A DNA stretch of 64,000 bases from Jilunia laotingensis (lineage in GTDB: Bacteria; Bacteroidota; Bacteroidia; Bacteroidales; Bacteroidaceae): NCBI RefSeq assembly GCF_014385165.1, contig NZ_JACRTF010000001.1:1798001-1862000 (forward strand), in the 5' to 3' direction. Both the position numbers and the translations under genes were made by a program. The notes beneath the pieces were generated by a model, which saw nothing but the letters and a program-made list of their open reading frames with translations, searched no databases and had not been told where the DNA came from. This document shows, in pieces, positions 19,499 through 29,026 of this stretch. The number at the start of each line of letters is the position of its first letter. Positions within the stretch are counted from its first letter, which is position 1.

Positions 19499-20074
19499 CT
19501 AAATTGGTGTATAAATCACCGCCAGTATCTTAGCCGCTTGTCCTTCGTAAGCGTGTACATGGTGGGGAATGATGGAGTCGTAATAAATGCTGTCACCTTC
19601 CTCAAGCAGATAAGTGGTCTTACCGTAACTGATTTCCATGACCCCTTCCATAACCATGATGAATTCTTCTCCTTCGTGGGATGAAAGAACGAAGTCATTA
19701 TCGGTAGTCGGGGCGACATCGATGATAAACGGTTCCATATGGCGGTCTGCTTTCGACTTTGACAGTGAATGATATTCCATATGTTTTCTGGAATGGATGG
19801 CGTTGTTCGAAAAGCTGATGGTGTTGGTTGTTTCGGTCTTGCGGCATACCACAGGGCCTGTTTCATCCTGATCATCAAGGAAAGTGCCCAGACGCACTCC
19901 CAGTACACGGGCTATTTTGATGAGTGGAGCCAGTGATGGAAGATCGATGTTGCCTTCGATGCGTTCGATTTGTTCTATAGCCAAGCCGGAACGTTGAGCC
20001 AGCTCTTCTATTGTAATTGATTTATTCTCGCGGAGTGTTTTTATTTTCTCTCCGACAATTTTGCTTGTATCCAT
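19499..20074 (-). CDS. XRE-family regulator with C-terminal cupin domain
   Basis: A 191-residue transcriptional regulator: an N-terminal helix-turn-helix (residues about 10-65: [29 protein letters not shown]) joined to a cupin_2 ligand-binding barrel ([43 protein letters not shown]). Proteins of this layout sense small molecules and usually regulate the adjacent operon. Here it is the first gene before the acyl-CoA ligase, so autoregulation of the pair is the likely role. The start follows a TAnnTTTG box by about 50 bases. Confidence 0.93.
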   Translation of the reverse strand: MDTSKIVGEKIKTLRENKSITIEELAQRSGLAIEQIERIEGNIDLPSLAPLIKIARVLGVRLGTFLDDQDETGPVVCRKTETTNTISFSNNAIHSRKHMEYHSLSKSKADRHMEPFIIDVAPTTDNDFVLSSHEGEEFIMVMEGVMEISYGKTTYLLEEGDSIYYDSIIPHHVHAYEGQAAKILAVIYTPI

Positions 20075-20125
20075 ATCGATAGAATTTATTGTCTAAAAGG
20101 TTACTATTTAGAAATGGTTGATTTG

Positions 20126-20133
20126 CAAAAATA
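20126..20133 (-). promoter_or_regulatory. -7 box of the XRE regulator/ligase operon
   Basis: TATTTTTG on the minus strand, fitting TAnnTTTG, 52 bases before the regulator start. Confidence 0.5.
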
Positions 20134-20267
20134 GCAAATTCTTTATATGATAACAATTATAGAAGGTAAAAAGTATGCGGCAGCTGATTTTTTAAGTATC
20201 CTTTTCTAAGGAAAGGTTTGGAATCGGATGGATGTCCGTTTTTTGAGAGTGGTTTTTATTGAGAATA

Positions 20268-20299
20268 AAAGAGCCGTTCTTTTTGGAGAACGGCTCTTT
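20268..20299 (-). terminator. rpsO terminator
   Basis: AAAGAGCCGTTCT pairs with AGAACGGCTCTTT (13 bp) across a six-base loop, followed on the minus strand by TTTTATT, 24 bases after the rpsO stop. Confidence 0.85.
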
Positions 20300-20322
20300 C
20301 AATCTTGTCTGTAACAAGTGGA

Positions 20323-20592
20323 TTACTTACGCAATCCGAGAGTTTTAATGATGGCACGATATCTTGCGATATCTTTAGCCTTCAGGTAATCGAGCAAACG
20401 ACGACGTTTACCTACCAACATTGTTAAAGCTCTCTCAGTACTATAATCTTTTCTGTTGAGCTTCATATGCTCAGTCAGGTGAGAAATACGGTATGAAAAC
20501 AAAGCTATCTGGGACTCAGCTGAGCCAGTATCAGAGTTAGACTTTCCGTACTTTCCAAAGATCTCTTGCTTTTCAGCAGCGTCTAAATACAT
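20323..20592 (-). CDS. rpsO: 30S ribosomal protein S15
   Basis: An 89-residue small-subunit protein, the standard S15 length. It binds the 16S rRNA three-way junction and helps early platform assembly. The conserved block GSAESQIALFSYRISHLTEHMKLNRKDYSTERALTMLVGKRRRLLDYL is complete. Monocistronic: own TATCTTTG promoter, own terminator. No unusual feature. Confidence 0.98.
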   Translation of the reverse strand: MYLDAAEKQEIFGKYGKSNSDTGSAESQIALFSYRISHLTEHMKLNRKDYSTERALTMLVGKRRRLLDYLKAKDIARYRAIIKTLGLRK

Positions 20593-20637
20593 AATTCTTT
20601 GATTTGGTTTGATATATAAATATTACTTTTGAGCGTG

Positions 20638-20645
20638 CAAAGATA
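20638..20645 (-). promoter_or_regulatory. -7 box of rpsO
   Basis: TATCTTTG on the minus strand, 46 bases before the start; a TTG 20 bases further up (20668-20666) may be the -33 element. Confidence 0.6.
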
Positions 20646-20721
20646 GTTATTATCTTAATAACGCACAACGTTTTGCAGGAAATTTTTCCAAGTATAGTAT
20701 ATGTTTTATAATCCATTTTCG

Positions 20722-20729
20722 TACCTTTG
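20722..20729 (+). promoter_or_regulatory. -7 box of typA
   Basis: TACCTTTG, perfect fit to TAnnTTTG, 21 bases before the ATG at 20751; this rules out translation starting at the in-frame ttg at 20727. Confidence 0.6.
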
Positions 20730-20750
20730 CAGCCAAATAATAGGTATTAT

Positions 20751-22550
20751 ATGCAAAATATTAGAAACATTGCAATTATTGCCCATGTTGACCATGGGAA
20801 AACAACTCTTGTCGATAAGATGCTTTTGTCCGGAAATCTGTTCCGTAGCAACCAGGCAAGCGGTGAATTAATTCTGGATAACAACGACTTGGAACGTGAA
20901 CGAGGGATAACGATTCTGTCAAAAAACGTTTCAATCAATTACAAAGGAACTAAGATTAACATTATTGATACTCCGGGGCATAGTGACTTCGGAGGAGAAG
21001 TGGAACGTGTACTTAATATGGCTGACGGATGTATCCTGTTGGTCGATGCTTTTGAAGGTCCGATGCCTCAAACACGTTTCGTGTTGCAGAAAGCACTGGA
21101 AATCGGACTGAAACCGATCGTGGTGGTTAATAAGGTGGACAAACCGAACTGCCGCCCGGAAGAGGTGCATGAGATGGTGTTCGACCTTATGTTTAGCTTG
21201 GATGCTACAGAGGATCAGTTGGACTTTCCGTGTGTGTACGGTTCTGCAAAGAACGGATGGATGAGTACGGACTGGCAGAAACCTACCGACAGCATCACTC
21301 CGTTGCTGGACTGCATTATTGAGAACATTCCTGCGCCTACGCAGTTGGAAGGTACTCCCCAGATGCTGATTACTTCACTCGATTATTCTTCATATACGGG
21401 CCGTATCGCTGTAGGACGTGTTCACCGCGGTACGTTGAAGGAAGGTATGAACGTGACATTGGCAAAGCGTGACGGGAGTTTCCAGAAATCAAAGATTAAG
21501 GAAGTGCATGTATTCGAAGGGTTGGGACGCGTGAAGACTACGGAAGTTTCTTCCGGAGATATCTGCGCATTGATCGGTATTGACGGGTTTGAGATCGGGG
21601 ACACGATCTGCGACTTTGAGAATCCGGAAGCATTGCCGCCAATTGCTATCGATGAGCCTACGATGAGCATGCTGTTCACCATCAACGATTCCCCGTTTTT
21701 CGGTAAGGATGGCAAGTTTGTGACTTCGCGCCATATTCATGACCGCCTGATGAAGGAATTGGACAAGAATCTGGCATTACGTGTGCGTAAGAGTGAGGAA
21801 GATGGCAAATGGATCGTTTCCGGCCGTGGTGTGCTTCACTTGTCTGTATTGATAGAGACCATGCGTCGTGAGGGCTACGAGTTGCAGGTGGGACAGCCGC
21901 AGGTGATCTATAAAGAGATAGACGGTGTGAAATGCGAGCCGATCGAAGAGCTTACGGTGAATGTTCCGGAGGAGTATTCAAGCAAGATCATTGATATGGT
22001 GACTCGCCGCAAGGGTGAAATGACTATGATGGAGAGCAACGGTGAACGTGTAAATCTGGAGTTCGACATGCCTTCACGCGGTATCATCGGTTTGCGTACC
22101 AATGTGTTGACGGCTTCTGCCGGTGAGGCTATCATGGCACACCGCTTCAAGGAGTATCAACCGTACAAAGGAGATATAGAACGCCGTACCAATGGCTCTA
22201 TTATTGCTATGGAGAGTGGTACTGCATTTGCTTATGCAATCGATAAATTGCAGGATCGCGGCAAGTTCTTCGTTTTCCCGCAGGAAGAGGTTTATGCCGG
22301 ACAGGTGGTGGGAGAACATTCTCATGATAATGACTTGGTGGTAAATGTGACTAAATCGAAGAAGCTTACCAATATGCGTGCGTCCGGCTCTGACGAGAAG
22401 GCTCGTTTGATTCCTCCTGTGCAGTTCTCCTTGGAAGAGGCGTTGGAATATATTAAGGAAGATGAATATGTGGAGGTGACTCCGAAGGCGATGCGCATGC
22501 GTAAAGTCATTCTGGACGAAATGGAACGTAAGCGTGCTAATAAGAATTAG
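20751..22550 (+). CDS. typA: Ribosome-associated GTPase TypA/BipA
   Basis: A 599-residue translational GTPase related to EF-G and LepA, involved in ribosome biogenesis and stress adaptation. G motifs: [10 protein letters not shown] (P-loop), [16 protein letters not shown], and [13 protein letters not shown]. The remaining domains (beta-barrel, EF-G domain III/V-like part with [21 protein letters not shown] and the TypA-specific C-terminus [27 protein letters not shown] block) are complete. The ATG at 20751 is chosen because the promoter box overlaps the longer frame. Ends with an intrinsic terminator. Confidence 0.97.
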   Translation: MQNIRNIAIIAHVDHGKTTLVDKMLLSGNLFRSNQASGELILDNNDLERERGITILSKNVSINYKGTKINIIDTPGHSDFGGEVERVLNMADGCILLVDAFEGPMPQTRFVLQKALEIGLKPIVVVNKVDKPNCRPEEVHEMVFDLMFSLDATEDQLDFPCVYGSAKNGWMSTDWQKPTDSITPLLDCIIENIPAPTQLEGTPQMLITSLDYSSYTGRIAVGRVHRGTLKEGMNVTLAKRDGSFQKSKIKEVHVFEGLGRVKTTEVSSGDICALIGIDGFEIGDTICDFENPEALPPIAIDEPTMSMLFTINDSPFFGKDGKFVTSRHIHDRLMKELDKNLALRVRKSEEDGKWIVSGRGVLHLSVLIETMRREGYELQVGQPQVIYKEIDGVKCEPIEELTVNVPEEYSSKIIDMVTRRKGEMTMMESNGERVNLEFDMPSRGIIGLRTNVLTASAGEAIMAHRFKEYQPYKGDIERRTNGSIIAMESGTAFAYAIDKLQDRGKFFVFPQEEVYAGQVVGEHSHDNDLVVNVTKSKKLTNMRASGSDEKARLIPPVQFSLEEALEYIKEDEYVEVTPKAMRMRKVILDEMERKRANKN

Positions 22551-22592
22551 TAATCGAGGCTATCGAGTATAGTCTATATATAAATAGGAAAG

Positions 22593-22626
22593 AGCCTGGT
22601 AAGTTAATCTTGCCAGGCTTTTTTAT
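22593..22626 (+). terminator. typA terminator
   Basis: AGCCTGG (22593-22599) pairs with CCAGGCT (22613-22619), with inner pairs AAG/CTT, followed by a T-run. Confidence 0.85.
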
Positions 22627-22717
22627 TGCTCCGGATGCAAGATGTCCTTCATAATAACTATTTTTTAGCATTGTGAATTTTTAAACGTTGATTATGATGA
22701 TAATATGAAATATATTC

Positions 22718-22725
22718 TATCTTTG
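22718..22725 (+). promoter_or_regulatory. -7 box of the first duplicated secreted protein
   Basis: TATCTTTG, 25 bases before the ATG. The 60 bases upstream, including TTTTTAAACGTTG, are repeated before the second copy of the gene at 24330-24350. Confidence 0.6.
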
Positions 22726-22750
22726 TGAAATCATTTTAAAACATATATAT

Positions 22751-24208
22751 ATGAAAAGACTATTACTTTCGTTATTTGTGATTATAGTTGCATTAAGTTC
22801 TGCAAATGCAGGAGAAGTGACTTTTGATCTAACTGATCCTGCTGCGTTTGGCTATGCTGTCCCTGAAACAAGTAAGGGTACTGATCTTGCGAATGGCACT
22901 TTGACTGTTGGAAATGTCGTGATTACGTCGGATAAGAAGCACGATACGACTGATAATCGTTTTTGGGGAACTGCTAACGGTGTTGAAGGTCTTCGCTGCT
23001 ATAAGCCCTCCACTTTGACATTTTCTACGAACAATGGAGAAGTAATCACTGCTATTACTTTTGAAGGAGTAACTATTACTCCTGCTGTTTTGACATTCGA
23101 TAGTGGCGAATATGATAAACCGACATGGACCGGCTCGGCAAGCAAAGTTGTGTTAACCTTTGGCGGTACTGCAAAAATCAGTTCAATAGTTGTGTCTACA
23201 GCCGGTCAGGCTGCTTCTGTTGCCGATCCTACTTTTTCACTCGCGACTGGTACTTATTATGTGGCAAAAAATGTAGAAATTACATGTGCTACTGAGGGAG
23301 CTATCATCCATTACACTACAAATGGTGACGAGCCGACAAGTGCTTCTGCCGTTTACAATGCTCCTATTAAAGTAGAGTCTACAACTACAATCAAGGCTAT
23401 GGCTTCAAAGGGAAGTGATAATAGTACGGTGGTTTCAGCTACTTATACTATCGGTGAAACTACACCTGTGAAAGACATTGCTGACTTCTTCACCACCAAT
23501 AGAGGAATAGTCCATGTGTTTACCAATCCTGTAAGTGTGCTTTATCAAAGCGGTCTGTATTTGTTTGTGCAAGACGAATCGGCTGCGATGCAGATATATG
23601 GTGATGTCGGTCGAACATATAAGAATGGCGATATAATTCCGGCCGGTATTATTGGGGAGGGAGATGTGTTCGGAGGGGAGCTTCAGTTCCGTGTGGTTGA
23701 GCCCGAAACATTTGCAGCTCCGGAAGAGGGGCCGGTGATCGCGCCTACGGTTGTTAAGATAGACGCAATCGATGATTATCTGTTTGATAAACTGATTCAG
23801 GTGAATGATGCGATTGTCAATCTTGAAGATGGTAAGACTTTGACAGATGGTACGGGTACGATTAATCTTTATGCCCGTTTCAATGAGGTGACTTTGCCTA
23901 CAGATGATAAATCGTATAACGTAACTGCCATTGTAAGTCGTTATAATGGTAACTTCCAATTGTTCCCGATTTCATTTACGTTGACTACAGGTATTGCAAA
24001 TGTCGATAATACAGCTTCAAAAGTAGTTGCGGGCTATAACGTAATCAATGTGAATGCTGCGGAAGATACCCAGGTTACTGTTGTCAATTCTGTTGGTCAG
24101 GCTCTTGTTAACAAAACGGTTAGTGCCGGAACTAATGCCATTCCGGTTTCAGCAGGGTTCTATCTTGTTAAAGTCGGTGATGTCGTAGCTAAGGTTGTCG
24201 TAAGGTAA
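22751..24208 (+). CDS. Secreted multidomain protein, CHB_HEX_C-like and DUF6383-like domains (copy 1)
   Basis: A 485-residue protein with a signal peptide (MKRLLLSLFVIIVALSSANA). From N to C: a beta-rich domain of about 130 residues; a chitobiase/hexosaminidase C-terminal-like module (about 160-235) with the tell-tale YTTNGDEPT; an OB-fold-like segment (about 240-410: YQSGLYLFVQDESAAMQIYG); and a 70-residue C-terminal domain (NVINVNAAEDTQVTVVNSVGQ... FYLVKVGDVVAKVVVR) resembling DUF6383 and type IX sorting domains. Probably periplasmic or on the surface; function unknown. The next gene is a tandem duplicate of the same length. Confidence 0.85.
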   Translation: MKRLLLSLFVIIVALSSANAGEVTFDLTDPAAFGYAVPETSKGTDLANGTLTVGNVVITSDKKHDTTDNRFWGTANGVEGLRCYKPSTLTFSTNNGEVITAITFEGVTITPAVLTFDSGEYDKPTWTGSASKVVLTFGGTAKISSIVVSTAGQAASVADPTFSLATGTYYVAKNVEITCATEGAIIHYTTNGDEPTSASAVYNAPIKVESTTTIKAMASKGSDNSTVVSATYTIGETTPVKDIADFFTTNRGIVHVFTNPVSVLYQSGLYLFVQDESAAMQIYGDVGRTYKNGDIIPAGIIGEGDVFGGELQFRVVEPETFAAPEEGPVIAPTVVKIDAIDDYLFDKLIQVNDAIVNLEDGKTLTDGTGTINLYARFNEVTLPTDDKSYNVTAIVSRYNGNFQLFPISFTLTTGIANVDNTASKVVAGYNVINVNAAEDTQVTVVNSVGQALVNKTVSAGTNAIPVSAGFYLVKVGDVVAKVVVR

Positions 24209-24237
24209 AAAGGTCTTTTTGAAATAATTTTATAAGG

Positions 24238-24273
24238 GCTGTCTTGAGTTGGAAAAACGAGACAGCTCTTTTT
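24238..24273 (+). terminator. Terminator after copy 1
   Basis: GCTGTCT (24238-24244) and AGACAGC (24260-24266) form a stem, followed by CTCTTTTT. Confidence 0.75.
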
Positions 24274-24370
24274 GTGTTTGTCCGGCACTATTACATTTCC
24301 TCCCTCATTACAATATTGTGACATTGTGATTTTTTAAACGTTGGATTGGAGCAGCAATATAAATAACTTC

Positions 24371-24378
24371 TATCTTTG
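24371..24378 (+). promoter_or_regulatory. -7 box of the second duplicated secreted protein
   Basis: TATCTTTG, 28 bases before the ATG at 24407, in the same sequence setting as the promoter of copy 1. Confidence 0.6.
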
Positions 24379-24406
24379 TGTCACCAATTTTAAAAAACAT
24401 TTATTT

Positions 24407-25864
24407 ATGAAAAGACTGTTACTTTCATTATTTGTGATTATTGCTGCTGTAAGCTTTACAAATGCTACAGATGTGACTTTTAATTTGACTGACCCTGCTG
24501 CGTTGGGGTATGCTGTTCCAGAATCAGGTGCTGGTACCGATCTTGCCGATGGTACTATGACTGTCGGAAATGTTGTGATTAAATCTACTAAGATCAACGA
24601 AACGACTGATAACCGTTTTTGGGCAACTAAAGATGGAGTTGAAGGCCTTCGTTGCTACAAACCTTCTACTTTGACTTTCAGTACTACAAATGGGGAAATT
24701 ATAACTGCCATAACTTTTGAAGGAAAAGCAATTGCTTCTACTATTTTGACATTTGATAGTGGAGAATATGCCCAACCCACATGGACGGGATCGGAAAGTC
24801 AGGTAGTGTTAACTTTTGCCGGTACTGCTAAAATTAGTTCTATAGTGGTAACTACAACAACAGGTGAAGCTCCGGCTGTTGCCGTTCCGGTTTTCAATCC
24901 TGGCGAAGGAACTTATTACGGACCGGTGGAAGTGACTCTTAGTTGTGCTACCGAAGGGGCCGACATTTGGTATAAATTAAGTAAATCAGCACCACAATTT
25001 ACTGCTTATACCGGACCTATTAAAGTAGAATCTACTACAACCATTATAGCAGCGGCTGCCGTAGGAACTACATTCTCTGATGTTGTATCAGCTACTTATA
25101 CCATAAGTGAGGCAAAATCCGTTGAGAACATTGCAGATTTTTATACACAATCTCAAAGCTTGGTTGTGAAATTTGCTAATCCGGTCAATGTACTTTATCA
25201 AAGCGGTGCGTATTTGTTTGTACAAGATGCAACGGGCGCACTTCAGATATATGGTAATGTTGGGCAGACTTATAAGAATGGCGACATTATCCCTGCCGGT
25301 TTCATGGGTTCCGTTGGTGAATTCGGAGAAGTTATACAGTTGTCAAGCCCTGTAGCCGAAACATTTGCTGCTGCTGAGGAAGGTGCGGTTATCAAACCGA
25401 CTGTGGTTAAGGTTAATGAAATCACAGAAACAATGCTTAATAGACTGATTCAGGTGAATAATGCTACTGTTAATCTTGAAGGTGGTAAAACATTAACGGA
25501 CGAATCCGGTACTATTACTCTTTTTGCACGTTTTAATGAAGTAAGTTTACCTGCGGATGATAAAGCGTATGATGTAACTGCTATCGTAAGTAGCTTTAAG
25601 GGGGCTTTACAGTTGTTCCCTATCTCCTTTACATTGACTAATACGGGCATTGCAAATGTTGATAATGCAGCTTCAAGAGTAGAAGCGGGTTATAATGTGA
25701 TCAATGTGAATGCTGCCGAAGATGCACAGGTTACTATAGTTAATTCTGTGGGTCAGGTTCTTGTAAGCAAGGCTGTGACTGCAGGTGCAAATGCTATTCC
25801 GGTTTCAGCAGGATTCTATCTTGTTAAGGTTGGAGATGTCGTTACCAAGGTCGTTGTAAGATAA
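24407..25864 (+). CDS. Secreted multidomain protein, CHB_HEX_C-like and DUF6383-like domains (copy 2)
   Basis: A tandem paralogue of the preceding gene, also exactly 485 residues from the ATG at 24407 (signal peptide MKRLLLSLFVIIAAVSFTNA; an upstream ttg in frame lies before the promoter and is not used). Domain order is the same. The first domain, the OB-fold-like part and the C-terminal domain are closely similar, but the module at about 160-235 has changed: where copy 1 has HYTTNGDEPTSASAVYNAP, copy 2 has WYKLSKSAPQFTAYTGP, losing the usual TNGDEPT loop. This points to divergence of a ligand-contact loop after duplication. Function unknown. Confidence 0.85.
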   Translation: MKRLLLSLFVIIAAVSFTNATDVTFNLTDPAALGYAVPESGAGTDLADGTMTVGNVVIKSTKINETTDNRFWATKDGVEGLRCYKPSTLTFSTTNGEIITAITFEGKAIASTILTFDSGEYAQPTWTGSESQVVLTFAGTAKISSIVVTTTTGEAPAVAVPVFNPGEGTYYGPVEVTLSCATEGADIWYKLSKSAPQFTAYTGPIKVESTTTIIAAAAVGTTFSDVVSATYTISEAKSVENIADFYTQSQSLVVKFANPVNVLYQSGAYLFVQDATGALQIYGNVGQTYKNGDIIPAGFMGSVGEFGEVIQLSSPVAETFAAAEEGAVIKPTVVKVNEITETMLNRLIQVNNATVNLEGGKTLTDESGTITLFARFNEVSLPADDKAYDVTAIVSSFKGALQLFPISFTLTNTGIANVDNAASRVEAGYNVINVNAAEDAQVTIVNSVGQVLVSKAVTAGANAIPVSAGFYLVKVGDVVTKVVVR

Positions 25865-25887
25865 AGGTATTCTCTAAATAAATCGAA

Positions 25888-25930
25888 GGGGCTGTCTCAT
25901 TCCGCATAGGAAGGATGAGACAGCCCCTTT
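25888..25930 (+). terminator. Terminator after copy 2
   Basis: GGGGCTGTCTCAT (25888-25900) pairs perfectly with ATGAGACAGCCCC (25915-25927), followed by TTTTT. It ends three bases before array B begins. Confidence 0.9.
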
Positions 25931-25932
25931 TT

Positions 25933-26175
25933 ATGCAATGTCACTGCAAAAGCAATGCAGCGCTGCTGCAAAGGTGATGCAGTGCTTCTGCAAAAGCAAT
26001 ACAGCATTACTGCAAAAGTAATGCAGCGTTACTGTAAAGGTAATGCAGTACCACTTCAATAGTAATAAAGCACCACTTTAACGGTAATAAAGCATCGCTT
26101 TAACGGTAATAAAGCATCGCTTTAAAAGGAATAAAGTTCCACTTTAAAAAGAAATAAAGTATTGCTTTAACGGTC
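25933..26175. repeat. Array B: eleven tandem 22-bp dyad units
   Basis: Unit starts are at 25933, 25955, 25977, 25999, 26021, 26043, 26065, 26087, 26109, 26131 and 26154 (one unit is 23 bp), with a decaying twelfth from 26176. Each unit is an inverted repeat at bases 2-7 and 11-16 around a three-base centre. Early units have the arms TGCAG/CTGCA, late units TAAAG/CTTTA; both arms change together. Units starting at 25955, 26087, 26109 and 26131 pair perfectly over six bases. There are no spacers, so it is not CRISPR, and no long reading frame fits it. Confidence 0.9.
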
Positions 26176-26219
26176 ATAAAGCAAAGTCGAAGTGCTTTTA
26201 TAGGCGATTTGCTTACATG

Positions 26220-26244
26220 AACTCTGATGCATATCAGAGTTTTT
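26220..26244 (+). terminator. Plus-strand terminator-like hairpin after array B
   Basis: AACTCTGAT (26220-26228) pairs perfectly with ATCAGAGTT (26233-26241) across GCAT, followed by TTTTT on the plus strand only. It would stop a plus-strand transcript leaving array B. Confidence 0.65.
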
Positions 26245-26324
26245 CACCGGTCGAGCCTCTGGAAGTATTGACGTTTGAACTCGCATTGCAGGGTGTTTTG
26301 GCAAAGTAACGATACAAATAAAAT

Positions 26325-26352
26325 AAAGGCGATTCCTTTCGGAACCGCCTTT
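26325..26352 (-). terminator. pckA terminator
   Basis: AAAGGCGATTCC and GGAACCGCCTTT pair with one mismatch across TTTC; T-rich on the minus strand after the stem, just beyond the pckA stop. Confidence 0.85.
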
Positions 26353-26377
26353 TTGTATGTCAAGGTCGAATCTCAGA

Positions 26378-27985
26378 TTAGAGTTTCGGACCAGCAGCAA
26401 CCAACTTCTTACCTGCTTCGTTTCCAGTGAACTTAGCAAAGTTCTTGATGAAACGTCCTGCAAGGTCTTTTGCTTTTTCTTCCCATTTGCAAGCGCATTC
26501 GTAAGTGTCGCGCGGATCGAGGATCTTCGGATCAACACCCGGAAGTTCTGTAGGAACAACGAAGTCGAAGAAAGGAATAACCTTCGTCGGAGCTTTGTCG
26601 ATAGAACCGTCAAGGATTGCATCGATGATACCACGAGTGTCGCGGATAGAGATACGTTTGCCAGATCCGTTCCAGCCAGTGTTAACCAAGTATGCTTTAG
26701 CACCGGTCTTTTCCATCTTCTTAACCAGTTCTTCTGCATATTTAGTCGGGTGCAGTGACAAGAAAGCAGCACCGAAGCAAGCGGAGAATGTCGGAGTCGG
26801 TTCAGTGATACCACGTTCTGTACCAGCCAACTTAGCTGTAAATCCGGACAGGAAGTAGTACTGAGCTTGTTCCGGAGTCAGGATAGATACTGGAGGCAAT
26901 ACTCCGAAGGCATCAGCAGACAAGAAGATGACTTGTTTTGCGTGAGGACCTTTAGAAACCGGTTTAACGATGTTTTCGATGTGGTAGATAGGATAAGAAA
27001 CACGAGTGTTCTCAGTTACGCTCTTATCTGCAAAGTCGATCTTACCGCTTGCGTCTACTGTAACGTTTTCAAGCAGAGCATCACGACGGATAGCATTGTA
27101 GATATCGGGCTCGCTGTCTTTGTCCAAATTGATAACTTTAGCATAGCAACCGCCTTCGTAGTTGAATACGCCTTCGTCATCCCATCCGTGTTCGTCGTCA
27201 CCGATCAACAGACGTTTAGGGTCAGTTGACAAGGTTGTCTTACCAGTACCGGACAGACCGAAGAAGATAGCTGAACTCTTGCCTTCTTTATCTGTGTTGG
27301 CAGAGCAGTGCATTGAAGCGATTCCGCGCAACGGGTTCAGATAGTTCATGATAGAGAACATACCCTTCTTCATTTCACCACCATACCATGTGTTCAGGAT
27401 AACTTGTTCGTTTACCTTCAAGTTGAATACGGTAGCAGTCTCTGAGTTCAGACCCAGTTCTTTGTAGTTGTCAACTTTAGCTTTGGAAGCGTTGAATGAA
27501 ACGAAGTCAGGTTCTCCGTAATTAGCCAGTTCTTCAGCTGTCGGGCGGATGAACATGTTAGTTACGAAGTGAGCCTGCCAAGCTACTTCCATGATGAAAC
27601 GAACTTTCATACGAGTGGCAGGGTTAGCACCGCAGAAAGTATCTACAACAAACAGACGTTTGCCGGACAGTTCTTTCACTGCTTTAGCTTTCAAGTCAGC
27701 CCAAGCTTCTTCAGAACAAGGTTTGTTGTCATTTTTGTATTCTTCAGAAGTCCACCATACAGTGTTTTCGCTGGCTTCATTCTTAACGAAGAATTTATCT
27801 TTAGGAGAACGGCCGGTATAGATACCAGTCATTACGTTTACAGCGCCCAATTCAGTTACTTGACCTTTTTCGAAACCTTCCAGTCCCGGTTTGGTCTCTT
27901 CTGCGAACAGTACATCATAAGAAGGGTTGTGGATGATTTCCTTCACGTCGGTAATACCGTACTTGCTTAAATCTAAATTTGCCAT
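26378..27985 (-). CDS. pckA: Phosphoenolpyruvate carboxykinase (ATP)
   Basis: A 535-residue cytosolic enzyme interconverting oxaloacetate and PEP with ATP/ADP. The kinase-1a P-loop [27 protein letters not shown] is complete, as are [26 protein letters not shown] and [13 protein letters not shown]. In Bacteroides the enzyme runs toward oxaloacetate, fixing CO2 and making ATP on the route to succinate and propionate. Length and motifs are those of the ATP-dependent class, not the GTP class. Monocistronic with own promoter and terminator. Confidence 0.97.
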   Translation of the reverse strand: MANLDLSKYGITDVKEIIHNPSYDVLFAEETKPGLEGFEKGQVTELGAVNVMTGIYTGRSPKDKFFVKNEASENTVWWTSEEYKNDNKPCSEEAWADLKAKAVKELSGKRLFVVDTFCGANPATRMKVRFIMEVAWQAHFVTNMFIRPTAEELANYGEPDFVSFNASKAKVDNYKELGLNSETATVFNLKVNEQVILNTWYGGEMKKGMFSIMNYLNPLRGIASMHCSANTDKEGKSSAIFFGLSGTGKTTLSTDPKRLLIGDDEHGWDDEGVFNYEGGCYAKVINLDKDSEPDIYNAIRRDALLENVTVDASGKIDFADKSVTENTRVSYPIYHIENIVKPVSKGPHAKQVIFLSADAFGVLPPVSILTPEQAQYYFLSGFTAKLAGTERGITEPTPTFSACFGAAFLSLHPTKYAEELVKKMEKTGAKAYLVNTGWNGSGKRISIRDTRGIIDAILDGSIDKAPTKVIPFFDFVVPTELPGVDPKILDPRDTYECACKWEEKAKDLAGRFIKNFAKFTGNEAGKKLVAAGPKL

Positions 27986-28080
27986 TTTCTTTTGAATTAA
28001 TTTAAATTGGTATTTTGTTTATTATCTCATTCTGGCATGCGGAAAAGGATGTTTTACAACATCCTCTTGTAAATCGGCTA

Positions 28081-28088
28081 CAAAAGTA
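28081..28088 (-). promoter_or_regulatory. -7 box of pckA
   Basis: TACTTTTG on the minus strand, fitting TAnnTTTG; the leader to the start codon would be about 90 bases. Confidence 0.5.
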
Positions 28089-28180
28089 ATACTTTCTTTG
28101 GAAACATGTTATGGATTAGAGAAATATTTCCCTAATTGAATCTCTTTTATAGATTCCTAACAAAATCTGCAAACTGAATG

Positions 28181-28210
28181 TTGCAAATTGAAACTTTATC
28201 ATTTACTTTG
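28181..28210 (+). promoter_or_regulatory. upp promoter
   Basis: TTG at 28181-28183, 19 bases, then TTACTTTG at 28203-28210 (one mismatch from TAnnTTTG); start codon 43 bases on. Divergent from the pckA promoter. Confidence 0.5.
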
Positions 28211-28253
28211 CAGAAGTATAGATAGGATATATAAAATAACTCTATAATTAAAG

Positions 28254-28907
28254 ATGAGAATAATCAATTTTAGTGATACTAATTCCATTTTGAATCAGTA
28301 TGTAGCGGAAATAAGAAATGTTGATATTCAGAACGACCGCTTGCGCTTTCGCCGCAATATCGAACGGATCGGTGAGATTATGGCGTACGAGATAAGTAAG
28401 GAATTTACTTATTCCGTAAAGGATATTTGCACTCCGTTGGGCATAGCACCGGTCAGCACGCCTGACAATCAATTGGTGATAAGTACTATTCTTCGCGCTG
28501 GTCTGCCTTTTCATCAGGGCTTCCTGAGCTATTTCGACCAGGCTGAAAATGCCTTTGTGTCGGCTTACCGCAAGTATAAGGATACGCTGAAGTTCGATAT
28601 TCATATTGAATACATCGCTTCACCGCGTATCGATGGAAAGACTTTGATCATTACCGATCCGATGCTGGCCACGGGTAGCAGTATGGAGCTTAGTTACCAG
28701 GCTATGTTGACGAAAGGACATCCGTCCGAAATTCATGTCGCTTCGATCATTGCCAGCCAGAAGGCGGTAGACCACATCGCTTCTGTTTTTCCGGAGGACA
28801 AGACGACCATTTGGTGTGCTGCTATCGATCCGGAGATCAACGAGCATTCATACATTGTGCCGGGACTGGGGGATGCAGGCGATCTGGCCTATGGAGAAAA
28901 GGAGTGA
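28254..28907 (+). CDS. upp: Uracil phosphoribosyltransferase
   Basis: A 217-residue cytosolic salvage enzyme making UMP from uracil and PRPP. The PRPP loop is seen in LIITDPMLATGSSM and the C-terminal uracil-binding region in YIVPGLGDAGDLAYGEKE, which is diagnostic of UPRT rather than other phosphoribosyltransferases. VISTILRAGLPFHQGFLSYF matches the family's active-site hood region. Transcribed alone from its own promoter; no clear terminator before the next gene. Confidence 0.96.
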   Translation: MRIINFSDTNSILNQYVAEIRNVDIQNDRLRFRRNIERIGEIMAYEISKEFTYSVKDICTPLGIAPVSTPDNQLVISTILRAGLPFHQGFLSYFDQAENAFVSAYRKYKDTLKFDIHIEYIASPRIDGKTLIITDPMLATGSSMELSYQAMLTKGHPSEIHVASIIASQKAVDHIASVFPEDKTTIWCAAIDPEINEHSYIVPGLGDAGDLAYGEKE

Positions 28908-29026
28908 TCCTGCTTTGTAAACGTCCCGTCTACCGGGGGATTTGAGACCGTAATTTATAGGCTGCTTTATGAAAAGCATTTAGGCCTTATAGACACAACA
29001 ATTTTACTTAAAACAAGACATTTGTA

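Noticed and set aside
25933..26175. CRISPR array
   Set aside because: Units are contiguous at 22 bp with no unique spacers, sequence drifts along the array, and there are no cas genes in the window.
26167..26814. 215-codon minus-strand frame across the 3' end of pckA
   Set aside because: Out-of-frame reading of pckA that runs through its terminator; low complexity Leu/Ser/Arg sequence.
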